32,382 nt of DNA, taken from assembly GCA_903873735.1 (NCBI GenBank), contig CAIQPO010000067.1:1-32382 (forward strand), read 5' to 3'. A program made the position numbers and the translations under genes. Below the pieces are notes generated by a model. It saw nothing but the letters and a program-made list of their open reading frames with translations, did no database searches and had not been told where the DNA came from. Source of the stretch: Candidatus Collierbacteria bacterium. Lineage in GTDB: Bacteria; Patescibacteriota; Microgenomatia; UBA1400; MFAQ01. This document shows, one piece after another, positions 24,405 through 32,382 of the stretch. Numbering within the stretch: position 1 is the stretch's first letter; each line of letters opens with the position of its first letter.

Positions 24405-24608
24405 ATGTGCCTTGCTATCCCAGGAAAAGTGATTAGAGTGACAGACAAACAAGTTGAAGTAGCTTATCCTTCTGAAAACCGTCTGGTTTTTTTATCAGGC
24501 GACAAGCCAAAAGTAGGGGACTATGTCTTGGTGCAGATGGGGATTGTGGTAAAGATACTCACCCCTGAGGAAGCGAAAAAATCTCTATCAGCCTGGAAAG
24601 AGTTATAA
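24405..24608 (+). CDS. hypC: Hydrogenase assembly chaperone HypC/HupF
   Basis: MCLAIPGKVI N-terminus and short beta-barrel protein. Confidence 0.93.
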   Translation: MCLAIPGKVIRVTDKQVEVAYPSENRLVFLSGDKPKVGDYVLVQMGIVVKILTPEEAKKSLSAWKEL

Positions 24609-24637
24609 TATCCACAAAACCGCAACTTAACTAGGAG

Positions 24638-24877
24638 GTGGCCATGGCAATCAAAACTATTTCCGAGATCGGCTTGGAGCAGTGGCAATCAGAATATGTT
24701 CAACATCTTTTCGATCAAGGAATGAGGTGTGCGAATCTTGGTGACCAACCCGCTCCTTGGGTTCTTCATGGGCTTCGCCGCCTGGAAGAAGGAAAAACCC
24801 TCACAGCAACTGATGTAGAAGACATTAACCTTGCTGGTGGTACTGATCACCCTGACCCTTGGGTCGGTAGGCTTTAA
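24638..24877 (+). CDS. Hypothetical protein (79 aa)
   Basis: Strong SD AGGAGG before ATG; followed by terminator. Confidence 0.6.
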   Translation: MAMAIKTISEIGLEQWQSEYVQHLFDQGMRCANLGDQPAPWVLHGLRRLEEGKTLTATDVEDINLAGGTDHPDPWVGRL

Positions 24878-24881
24878 TCTT

Positions 24882-24906
24882 AGCCCGTCAATAGACGGGC
24901 TTTTTG
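24882..24906 (+). terminator. Rho-independent terminator
   Basis: AGCCCGTC-AATA-GACGGGCT then TTTT. Confidence 0.8.
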
Positions 24907-24921
24907 TTGTACACTTAAATC

Positions 24922-26973
24922 ATGAATCTTAGAAAAGGTCTGATTGGGTTATTCGTCCTCACCTTTTTACTGTCCGGTCTGGGGTTTGGTATGCTCATGT
25001 TGGATGAGCAGAAAGATCTCTCCAGCCGAGCGAGTGGGGGAGTTCCATCTCAAAAAAGACAAGCACTAAATGATGTAGTTTTGCTTGAAGATGCACCTTA
25101 CTGGGATGGTACTAAAGCTGGCCTACCAGTAAAAGTCACCTACAACGATACCCTCTGGCTTTCTCCCCAAGATAAAGAGCCAGTGTTTTCTCATCGCCAA
25201 AATACAATCACTGTCCGTTTTGATTTAAGTACCAACCTTACCTCCTCAGCTCTTCCAAAGCTTCTAGGAGAAAACTTTGTTTTGTATAAGAAAAATGTTG
25301 ATCCAGGAACTAGTTTGTATAAATTTTACGGAGAAACTAAAGCAGTCACCGTTTTGCCTGTAATCGACAATGTATCAGCTCTAGCAGTTGCTCCCTTGGG
25401 TACATCCCTAGATGACGTCAAAGATCTCATTTCGGGGGCTACTCCGTCAGCAGCTCTTGCCAAAGTAAAAGGCGCTAGTACTTCAAGTGATGAAAGTGCT
25501 AGGCTAGCAGCCTTAGTTCGACCATCAGTGGTGATGATTCTCACCGGTTACTGTGCTAATGCAAAATTAGGGGAGCTCCCAGGTACCGCTATCTCCGGAA
25601 AGCAATACCCATTCTGTCTAGCCGCTTCTGGTAGTGGTTTCTTCTTAAATTCTGAAGGACATATTGGTACCAATGGTCATGTGGTTAAGTTGGGTGGAGA
25701 TTCTGCCATTGTTGCTGCTGTTACCACTGGTCAGATGGATAACCTTCTTGTCGACTTTACTCAAGAATATCTCAAGCAAACCACTGGTCAGGAAGTGCCC
25801 AAAGAGCTAATTGCTCAAAAAGTCAAAGAAGCTCACAACAGCAAAGAATCCATTTATCAGCTTGCGGGGGCAATTCTACAGCTCAAAGAAAAAAACTTAC
25901 TTTCTGTCACCGACGAAAAATACAAATACTTTGTCCAAGCCGGATCCACTCCCATCACCATTTCCAAAACCACAGGAGTAAATGCAGGCGAAGATATTTT
26001 GGCTGCCCAGCTAATCGATTCTGATTACAAAGAGCTCGATATCAAGAAAGGTTTTACCTCATCAGATGTTGCCATAATCAAGGTAGAAGGCAAAGGTTTC
26101 CCAGCCCTACCTCTCGGAGATAGTTCTAAAGCTTCAGTTGGGAGCTCGCTTCAAGTCATTGGTTTTCCAGGCGTAGCAGCAGGCACTGGCAGCATGCTTC
26201 TTGATACTTCTGCCAATGCTGAACCCACAGTTACGAGAGGTGTAGTCTCTGCCCTCAAAAAAGCCAAGGGAGATCAAAAAAATCTAATCCAAACCGATGC
26301 CTCCATTACACACGGCAACAGCGGTGGTCCAGCCGTAAACGCCGATGGAGAGGTAATTGGAATAGCCACATATGGACTTACTCCGGAAGACGGAGGCGGT
26401 AACTACAACTTCCTAAGAGACATAAACGATCTAAAAGCCTTGATGGAAAAAAACAACATAAAAAATGAATCTGGAAACACTTACACATCTTGGAAGCAAG
26501 GACTCGAGAGTTTCTGGCTCAACTACTATCGCTATGCCAAGGACGACCTGTCTAAAGTAGATAATCTATATCCCATCCACCCCACCGTCGATAAATATTT
26601 AGCTGAAGCCAAAGAAAAGGTTGGTACAGCATCCGACCTTACCCCAATGTTTTCTCGTACGCAAAGAAAAATTTACATGACCATATCCGGAGTGGTAATG
26701 GCCTTCTCACTACTAGCCATAATTGTCTTGTTTGTTTTGGACAAAACTGCCAAGACTAGTCTTGCAGGTACCCTAGCCCAAGTGGGAGTTGCCTCACAAC
26801 CAACAGCTAGTCAGCCAGTGTCTACCCCCACACAGACTGCTGCATCAATGAGTCTACCACCACATCTATCAAACGAAGCTCCTCCACCCGCCCCTCCAGA
26901 AGACAGCGTTACCCATCCAGCTCCCCAGGGTGAAAATGCACCTCCACCGCCTCCTCCGGCTCAGACATTCTAA
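24922..26973 (+). CDS. Membrane-anchored trypsin-like serine protease with C-terminal TM and proline-rich tail
   Basis: N-terminal TM; GHIGTNGHVV, SSDVAIIKV, THGNSGGPAV triad motifs; TM AFSLLAIIVLFVL; PPPAPPED...APPPPPPAQTF. Confidence 0.88.
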   Translation: MNLRKGLIGLFVLTFLLSGLGFGMLMLDEQKDLSSRASGGVPSQKRQALNDVVLLEDAPYWDGTKAGLPVKVTYNDTLWLSPQDKEPVFSHRQNTITVRFDLSTNLTSSALPKLLGENFVLYKKNVDPGTSLYKFYGETKAVTVLPVIDNVSALAVAPLGTSLDDVKDLISGATPSAALAKVKGASTSSDESARLAALVRPSVVMILTGYCANAKLGELPGTAISGKQYPFCLAASGSGFFLNSEGHIGTNGHVVKLGGDSAIVAAVTTGQMDNLLVDFTQEYLKQTTGQEVPKELIAQKVKEAHNSKESIYQLAGAILQLKEKNLLSVTDEKYKYFVQAGSTPITISKTTGVNAGEDILAAQLIDSDYKELDIKKGFTSSDVAIIKVEGKGFPALPLGDSSKASVGSSLQVIGFPGVAAGTGSMLLDTSANAEPTVTRGVVSALKKAKGDQKNLIQTDASITHGNSGGPAVNADGEVIGIATYGLTPEDGGGNYNFLRDINDLKALMEKNNIKNESGNTYTSWKQGLESFWLNYYRYAKDDLSKVDNLYPIHPTVDKYLAEAKEKVGTASDLTPMFSRTQRKIYMTISGVVMAFSLLAIIVLFVLDKTAKTSLAGTLAQVGVASQPTASQPVSTPTQTAASMSLPPHLSNEAPPPAPPEDSVTHPAPQGENAPPPPPPAQTF

Positions 26974-27016
26974 TTCGTTTGAAAACTTACAGAATAGGGT
27001 GTAATAATTAGACAAG

Positions 27017-27157
27017 GTGAGACAATCTGCATTGTTAAACATAATTCTTTTCATTGCCCTTCTTCTTACGGCTCTCGTGTTTGTCCTCACTTCACCCCAG
27101 ACCTACATTGAAGAAAACGACTCTGGCCAAGTCTCTGGTGCCTCCTCAACAAAATAA
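27017..27157 (+). CDS. 46-aa single-TM small protein
   Basis: GTG-start ORF VRQSALLNIILFIALLLTALVFVLTSPQTYIEENDSGQVSGASSTK, not in supplied ORF track. Confidence 0.5.
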   Translation: MRQSALLNIILFIALLLTALVFVLTSPQTYIEENDSGQVSGASSTK

Positions 27158-27202
27158 CTAAAACAAATTTCCAATTTGTTATACACTTAAATTAGGACTT
27201 AA

Positions 27203-28096
27203 TTGCCACAAAAGCTAATGGATAACAATCAACCGAACGGAATCAATCTAGACCCAAATCTAATCACTAACCAGGGGTTACCTCCCCAAATGCCACAAGG
27301 TCAACCTCAGTACCCTCCACAAGCCCAGTATCCTGGTTATCCTCAATATCCTCCCCAAATGCCACAGGGCCAACCTCAATACGCCGGACAAACACAATAC
27401 TACAACCAACCAAACACAGGCCAGTTACCTCCCCAAATGCCACAAGGTCAACCTCAGTACCCTCCACAAGCCCAGTATCCTGGTTATCCTCAATATCCTC
27501 CTCAAGCTTATTACCCCCAGCAATCTCCAGCACCCCAAGCACCACCCTCCACCCCTACCACCACACCAAACCCAAACTCCTTATCGGAAAAACTACTTTC
27601 TGGCGCTATAGACATTCCCAAGCCAGTAGCAGGCTCTAGTGCTCCACTCCCCAACCAACCCTCACTAATGGCAGCTCAAGAAGAAAAACCTGCCATTCAG
27701 GAAGTCCCAGAGGTTACCAGCCAACCCGCCCCAATTGTTCCCGTTCAGGTACCTCCAGCTCCTCTTGTGGTTCAGTCAGCCCCCCCAACCCCAGAAGTCC
27801 CTCCAGCTCCTCCTCAAATTACTGCCGCCCCACTTCCAGTAGTAGAAGCCAAGCCTGTAGAAGAGCCAAAAGTAGATACTCAAGCCCCGGCACCCTTAAT
27901 AGCCCCAGCTGTGGACGCTCCCCAAGCTCTTCCGGATCTCCCCCCTGCCTTGGTTAGTGACCTAGTGACCAAACAAGCAGTTCAGGATGCACCTGATGGC
28001 GCTGCCCCATCACAGAATCAAGAAAATGTTTTTACAGTTGACACCAGTAGTCCTCTCTATGAAGATCCTGATAAAGTAGTTCTTCAGAAGAAATAA
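27203..28096 (+). CDS. Pro/Gln/Tyr-rich repeat protein
   Basis: Repeated PPQMPQGQPQY(PPQAQYPGYPQYPPQ) units followed by a Pro-Ala-Val-rich region; start TTG 27203 or ATG 27218. Confidence 0.75.
   Translation: MPQKLMDNNQPNGINLDPNLITNQGLPPQMPQGQPQYPPQAQYPGYPQYPPQMPQGQPQYAGQTQYYNQPNTGQLPPQMPQGQPQYPPQAQYPGYPQYPPQAYYPQQSPAPQAPPSTPTTTPNPNSLSEKLLSGAIDIPKPVAGSSAPLPNQPSLMAAQEEKPAIQEVPEVTSQPAPIVPVQVPPAPLVVQSAPPTPEVPPAPPQITAAPLPVVEAKPVEEPKVDTQAPAPLIAPAVDAPQALPDLPPALVSDLVTKQAVQDAPDGAAPSQNQENVFTVDTSSPLYEDPDKVVLQKK
27277..27501 (+). repeat. 78-bp exact direct repeat (27277-27354 and 27424-27501)
   Basis: Identical GTTACCTCCCCAAATGCCACAAGGTCAACCTCAGTACCC...CAATATCCTCC at 147-bp spacing. Confidence 0.9.
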
Positions 28097-28440
28097 TGGC
28101 AAAAGTAATCTGGACAAATCACCTTTACGAAAGAATCAAACAACGTGGCCTGGATCCTTCTTGGGTGGATAGTGCCGTCCGCTTCCCCGATAGAATTGAG
28201 AGAAGCTCGACCACCGACTCAAACAAACACATTAAAATTGTTAATGGTTATGAAATAGTCGCCGCAGTAAAAAGACAGGGTGGCGACTGGGTAATTACTT
28301 CTGCTTGGTGGAAAGAACCATATGGAGCTAGAAACACACACTCCCATCCCAGCCATCACAAAAACCAATTTTTCCTAGAAAGATGGATCTATCAAGGGGT
28401 GCTATGGCTAGAAAAACTAATTACGGGTAAAAAAAACTAG
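28096..28440 (+). CDS. DUF4258-like hypothetical protein
   Basis: WTNHLYERIKQRGLDPSWVDSAVRFPD...; family assignment from memory. Confidence 0.55.
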   Translation: MAKVIWTNHLYERIKQRGLDPSWVDSAVRFPDRIERSSTTDSNKHIKIVNGYEIVAAVKRQGGDWVITSAWWKEPYGARNTHSHPSHHKNQFFLERWIYQGVLWLEKLITGKKN

Positions 28441-28805
28441 TTGGTTTGATCAAAAATATATACGCTGTCATCCTCAATCTGATCCTCCTCTTTGGGAACA
28501 GCCACCGTTTCTTTCCTAAATGTCGACTCCGCTGACGCCTTTATTCTTCTAAAGTCATCACAATTAAGTGATGCAAATATTCCCTCTCTTTCCTCATTGG
28601 GACACTCATATGCATAGGCAAGACCCAAGAAAGTGCCGGTCACCAAAACCAAAGAAATCAAACAAGCGGAAATTATTCTGTATTTAAAAAATGCATCATC
28701 AAGGACAAATTCTCCCCATCCAGCAATCAAATTATAAAACCACCCCGAAAAAGAGATTATAAAAACCAAAGCCACGATAACTCCAACAACCACCGGCATC
28801 TGCAT
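28437..28805 (-). CDS. Hypothetical membrane protein
   Basis: Two hydrophobic TM-like segments; convergent overlap with the upstream gene. Confidence 0.55.
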   Translation of the reverse strand: MQMPVVVGVIVALVFIISFSGWFYNLIAGWGEFVLDDAFFKYRIISACLISLVLVTGTFLGLAYAYECPNEEREGIFASLNCDDFRRIKASAESTFRKETVAVPKEEDQIEDDSVYIFDQTN

Positions 28806-28827
28806 ACTCTCATGTTATCATAATTAA

Positions 28828-29538
28828 ATGACACCCGAGCTTGAAAAAAGACTGAGTGAGGCAGGAAATCAAAGAGAGTCCGAACACTTCTCTGAAGCCA
28901 TAAAGCAATATACAGACATCCTTTTTGATGCACTTTCTCAAGGAGATTATTCTGCTCAAATTCATTGCCTTTGCGGTCAGTCACTTACTTATAAAATTCT
29001 AGCCAGACACACCAGTCATGCCCTCTATCAAAAGCTCACAGTTGAGTTCTCACATCAAGCCATATATATTCTTGAAGACCACCAGGAGCACATCGATCCT
29101 CGCACTCACTCTATAGCTTTAAGTACTCACGCCGACGCCCTACTCATCAGCAGTCAGGCAGCTGAAGCTTTGCCATTCTTTGAGAAATCACTCCTTGTCA
29201 CCAATGCCGATGTACCAGAAAAAGGTAGACTAAAGGCTCATATTGGCAAGGTAAAATATCTCACCGGTCTCCATCAGGAGGGTAAAGACATGATCATCTC
29301 TGGTCTAGAAGACATTCGCACCGGCGACATGAATCAATATCACATTAGGGTTTGGGAGACAGGTGCTCTAAATGACCTTACTAGAATCGCCCTAAAAGAA
29401 GGAGACTTTACCAAAGCCTCAACTCTTAATAGCCAGTCAGTTAAAATTGCCACTGATCACAATCTTTCAATTAGGCTAAAAGAATCAGAAGCTCTCCAAA
29501 AAAGTATTAACAATCAAGACAAAAATATTGTTCTCTAA
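28828..29538 (+). CDS. TPR-like hypothetical protein
   Basis: Helical repeats e.g. NQRESEHFSEAIKQYTDIL; HADALLISSQAAEALPFFEKSL. Confidence 0.6.
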   Translation: MTPELEKRLSEAGNQRESEHFSEAIKQYTDILFDALSQGDYSAQIHCLCGQSLTYKILARHTSHALYQKLTVEFSHQAIYILEDHQEHIDPRTHSIALSTHADALLISSQAAEALPFFEKSLLVTNADVPEKGRLKAHIGKVKYLTGLHQEGKDMIISGLEDIRTGDMNQYHIRVWETGALNDLTRIALKEGDFTKASTLNSQSVKIATDHNLSIRLKESEALQKSINNQDKNIVL

Positions 29539-29539
29539 A

Positions 29540-30211
29540 ATGAAGACTCTTCCTCTAATCACTCTATCAGCAATACTACTCGCTGGCTGTACTTCTACCA
29601 ACACAAAAAACACTCTCGAGTTAACCGACAGTAAAATATCAGTAATTACCCCCACTGAAACAATTAATAATCAAACTCCCACACCCATGGCCAAAAACAT
29701 TACCGCAATCCTTCATACGACAGAAGGAGACATTACCATTGCCCTTTACCCCGACAAAGCCCCAGTTACTGTCTCAAACTTTATTGATTTGTCTAAGGGC
29801 ACTCGTGAATGGATAAATCCCAAAGATGGCAAAAAAATGACCAATACCCCTCTCTACAACGGCACTATTTTTCATCGTGTGATTGCCGGCTTTATGATCC
29901 AAGGTGGAGATCCAGCAGGTAGCGGTATGGGTGGACCTGGATATAGATTCAAAGATGAGTTCGATCCAAGCCTAACTTTTTCAGAACCATATCTTCTAGC
30001 CATGGCAAATGCCGGCCCGGGCACAAACGGCTCACAGTTCTTCATCACCGTCGAAAAAACTCCTCATCTAAACAATCGCCACACAATTTTTGGCAAGGTA
30101 GTTAAGGGTACAGAAGTAGTCGACAAAATTGCCAATACCAAAACTGATATGAGTGATAAGCCCTTAAAGGACGTTGTCATTTCTTCTGTCGACATTATTG
30201 AGGAAAAATGA
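29540..30211 (+). CDS. Lipoprotein cyclophilin-type peptidyl-prolyl isomerase
   Basis: Lipobox LAGC; FHRVIAGFMIQGGDPAGSGMGGPGYRFKDEF, NGSQFFITVEKTPHLNNRHTIFGKV. Confidence 0.95.
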   Translation: MKTLPLITLSAILLAGCTSTNTKNTLELTDSKISVITPTETINNQTPTPMAKNITAILHTTEGDITIALYPDKAPVTVSNFIDLSKGTREWINPKDGKKMTNTPLYNGTIFHRVIAGFMIQGGDPAGSGMGGPGYRFKDEFDPSLTFSEPYLLAMANAGPGTNGSQFFITVEKTPHLNNRHTIFGKVVKGTEVVDKIANTKTDMSDKPLKDVVISSVDIIEEK

Positions 30212-31044
30212 GGAAGATTGGAGGTCATGTATCCATCGCCGGGGGCATCTCTAATGCCATAGACAATACGATCTCAATTGGCGGAAACTGTATGCAAATC
30301 TTCGCCGGCTCTCCCAGACTTTGGGCAAGAACGCCATTTCCGCCAAGCCAGGTCGAGGCTTTTCTTGCTCGGAAAAATGAGCTTCACCTGGACCCCATTT
30401 TCATCCATGCACTCTATCTTGTAAATCTGGCCACCGACAATCAAGACTTGCTTGAAAAATCCATAAACTCACTAATAGCCGACCTAAACAACGGTACTTT
30501 AATTGAGTCTGCTGGTGTGATAGTTCACATTGGCTCCCACCAAGGAAGGGGATTTGATTCTGCTAAAAAACAAATTATCGAAAGTATAAACAAAATTCTT
30601 TCATCAACCACTAGTACCAACCTAATTCTTGAAAACGATGCCGGTCAAAATGGGAAAATCGGGTCCATTGAAGAAATTGAGACGCTAGTGGTGGAGTTAA
30701 AATCCGACAGAATTAGATTGTGTCTAGACACAGCCCATCTGTTTGAATCGGGAACTGACCTTCGCAATAAAGACATAGTAGATTTATTTGTATCCGATTT
30801 AGATAAGAGGGGACTCTTGGAAAAAATTTCATGTATCCATCTAAACGATTCAGCCACAGAGCTAGATTCTCACCGTGATAATCACGCTAATATCGGTGAA
30901 GGAAAAATTGGATCTAGCGGTCTTTCAAACTTCATCAATCACCCCCGCCTATCTCATTTGCCTTTACTTCTCGAGGTACCAGGCGAAAACAAAGCCGGAC
31001 CCGACAAAACAAACATCGAAAGAGTCATCTCTCTCACAAAATAA
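30208..31044 (+). CDS. nfo: Deoxyribonuclease IV (endonuclease IV)
   Basis: GGHVSIAGGISNAI, LENDAGQ, CLDTAHLFESG, HLNDS, HANIGEGKIG. Confidence 0.95.
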   Translation: MRKIGGHVSIAGGISNAIDNTISIGGNCMQIFAGSPRLWARTPFPPSQVEAFLARKNELHLDPIFIHALYLVNLATDNQDLLEKSINSLIADLNNGTLIESAGVIVHIGSHQGRGFDSAKKQIIESINKILSSTTSTNLILENDAGQNGKIGSIEEIETLVVELKSDRIRLCLDTAHLFESGTDLRNKDIVDLFVSDLDKRGLLEKISCIHLNDSATELDSHRDNHANIGEGKIGSSGLSNFINHPRLSHLPLLLEVPGENKAGPDKTNIERVISLTK

Positions 31045-32253
31045 TTATTCGTACCTAATCGCATCAATTGGTGAAAGATCTGCCGCTTTTTTGGCAGGAA
31101 ATACTCCAAAAATTACACCAATAGCACTAGAAGTACCTACTGCGAGGGCAACTGCTTCAATACTAATATATGCAGGGAATATCGTCTGTATAAGGGCCAC
31201 AATAACTGCAGCGAGGGCTAAGCCAGCTATACCTCCAAAAAGAGATAACACAACCGCTTCCATCAAGAACTGCCATAAAATGTCATTTCTCCTTGCCCCC
31301 AAAGCTCTCCTTATTCCAATTTCCTTTATTCTTTCAGAAACTGTTACATACATGATGTTTAAAATTCCGATTCCGCCCACAACAAGTGATATTGCAGCGA
31401 TTGCTACGAGCACCACATTTAATATATTAAAGATTGAACCAATAGCGTTTAGTATTTCAGTAGACTCCACTACTGAGAATTCGTCATCCTTAAATCTTTT
31501 AAGCATGACATTACTAATTTCCTCTTTTACTTTAGGAATATCTTCGGCTGATTGCGCCTTAATAATGAAAGTTGAAAACTTTTTGTCTGTATTGAATATG
31601 TATCCTGTTTTGTAGGGGATATACACAAATGAGTCAAAATCGGGTCCACCCAAGCCACCTCCGCCCTTTGATTCAGCCACGCCGATCACTCTAAATATCT
31701 GCCCAGAAAGTCTCACCTGCTTCCCTACAGATAATGCTTTATTCACAAATAGTTTTTCCGCCAGCTTGGGACCAATAACAGCAATTTTGTCTCTTTTCTG
31801 AACATCACTAACTGAAAAGACCTCACCATACTCTGCCTTAATATTCCTTGAATCAAAAAATTCATTTGAGGTTGAATAAATCGTCCCTGCCTCAGACTTC
31901 CCATTTGCCTCTACCTCCACACTTTTAGAGTACACAGGTACTGCATAAACGACTTCTGGTATTCTCTTTATTGCCACTAAATCCCTTTCCTCAAAGGTAG
32001 GACCAATGGTCGCAGAGCTGTTGCTAAAACCTCCACCCCTACTCAACACGCTTCCAGGTAAAAGATAGACCAAGTTAGTACCCAAACTATTAAACTGTTG
32101 CTTTATATATTCTTTTAGCCCTAAGCCAAAAGAAATTAAAAGCACCACAGACAAAACTCCAATCAAAATTCCTAGAGATGTCAGAATTGTGCGACCTTTA
32201 TTTTTTCCGAAATCTATCAAAGCTGACTTTAAAATATTTGAGAAGTAGTTCAT
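31045..32253 (-). CDS. MacB-type ABC transporter permease
   Basis: N-terminal TM, MacB-PCD-like periplasmic domain, C-terminal FtsX domain SERIKEIGIRRALGARRNDI. Confidence 0.93.
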   Translation of the reverse strand: MNYFSNILKSALIDFGKNKGRTILTSLGILIGVLSVVLLISFGLGLKEYIKQQFNSLGTNLVYLLPGSVLSRGGGFSNSSATIGPTFEERDLVAIKRIPEVVYAVPVYSKSVEVEANGKSEAGTIYSTSNEFFDSRNIKAEYGEVFSVSDVQKRDKIAVIGPKLAEKLFVNKALSVGKQVRLSGQIFRVIGVAESKGGGGLGGPDFDSFVYIPYKTGYIFNTDKKFSTFIIKAQSAEDIPKVKEEISNVMLKRFKDDEFSVVESTEILNAIGSIFNILNVVLVAIAAISLVVGGIGILNIMYVTVSERIKEIGIRRALGARRNDILWQFLMEAVVLSLFGGIAGLALAAVIVALIQTIFPAYISIEAVALAVGTSSAIGVIFGVFPAKKAADLSPIDAIRYE

Positions 32254-32382
32254 TTTGCCACCTCCCCGTCTTTTATCTTTATTTGTCTTCTTGTTCTTTC
32301 GGCAACATCTAGCTCATGAGTCACCACCAAGACTGTAACCTTCTCCGTTCTATTTAGTTCTTCAAAAAGCTCCATAATTTCA
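32250..32382 (-). CDS. ABC transporter ATP-binding protein, C-terminal fragment (truncated by window)
   Basis: Minus translation EIMELFEELNRTEKVTVLVVTHELDVAERTRRQIKIKDGEVAK*; ATGA overlap with permease. Confidence 0.88.
   Translation of the reverse strand, partial: EIMELFEELNRTEKVTVLVVTHELDVAERTRRQIKIKDGEVAK

Noticed and set aside
24010-24436. Plus-strand ORFs opposite the hydrogenase small subunit
   Set aside because: Shadow ORFs of a clearly identified gene.
27267-27545. Antisense 92-aa ORF with EDIEDNQDTGLVEGTEVDLVAFGEV repeats
   Set aside because: It is the reverse-strand shadow of the Pro/Gln repeat DNA.
30875-31615. 246-aa plus-strand ORF opposite nfo/MacB permease
   Set aside because: Overlaps two strongly supported genes; Ser/Thr/Ile-rich shadow translation.
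1-32382. Alternative genetic code with TGA as Gly (code 25, as in some CPR lineages)
   Set aside because: Several well-identified genes end at TGA with ATGA/GTGA overlaps, so TGA acts as stop.
1-32382. CRISPR array, transposons or prophage
   Set aside because: No regularly spaced direct repeats, transposase, integrase or phage structural genes were seen.

Overview
The window looks like a gene-dense, mostly single-copy chromosomal segment from a small-genome bacterium. A Patescibacteria/CPR-like origin is an inference from protein style, compact overlapping genes and many short orphan proteins; no phylogeny was run. Housekeeping genes include a RecB-type nuclease fragment, PlsC-like acyltransferase, MGMT/Ogt, DEAD-box helicase, GreA, HD protein, SerRS, D,D-carboxypeptidase, SecA, cyclophilin, endonuclease IV and a MacB-type ABC transporter. 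The most interesting region is ~15.7-24.6 kb. It holds (i) an unannotated 14-aa peptide MCSTCGCKGPKKPK, whose CxxCGC start matches the HypB Ni-binding motif; (ii) a 947-aa protein that appears to fuse an ADP-forming acyl-CoA synthetase to an FNR-type flavin/NAD(P) reductase; (iii) a two-subunit 2-oxoacid:ferredoxin oxidoreductase; (iv) a CX5C...CP ([3Fe-4S]-like) ferredoxin; and (v) a minimal two-subunit [NiFe] hydrogenase with a maturation endopeptidase and HypC. Together these could form a compact 2-oxoacid -> acid + ATP + NAD(P)H/H2 module. Other candidates are a structured leader RNA with terminator before serS, a free-standing small RNA between tRNA-Glu and greA, a tRNA-Glu 3'-end duplication in a structured element, and recurrent bidirectional promoter cores. 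No CRISPR array, transposase, integrase or rRNA was seen.
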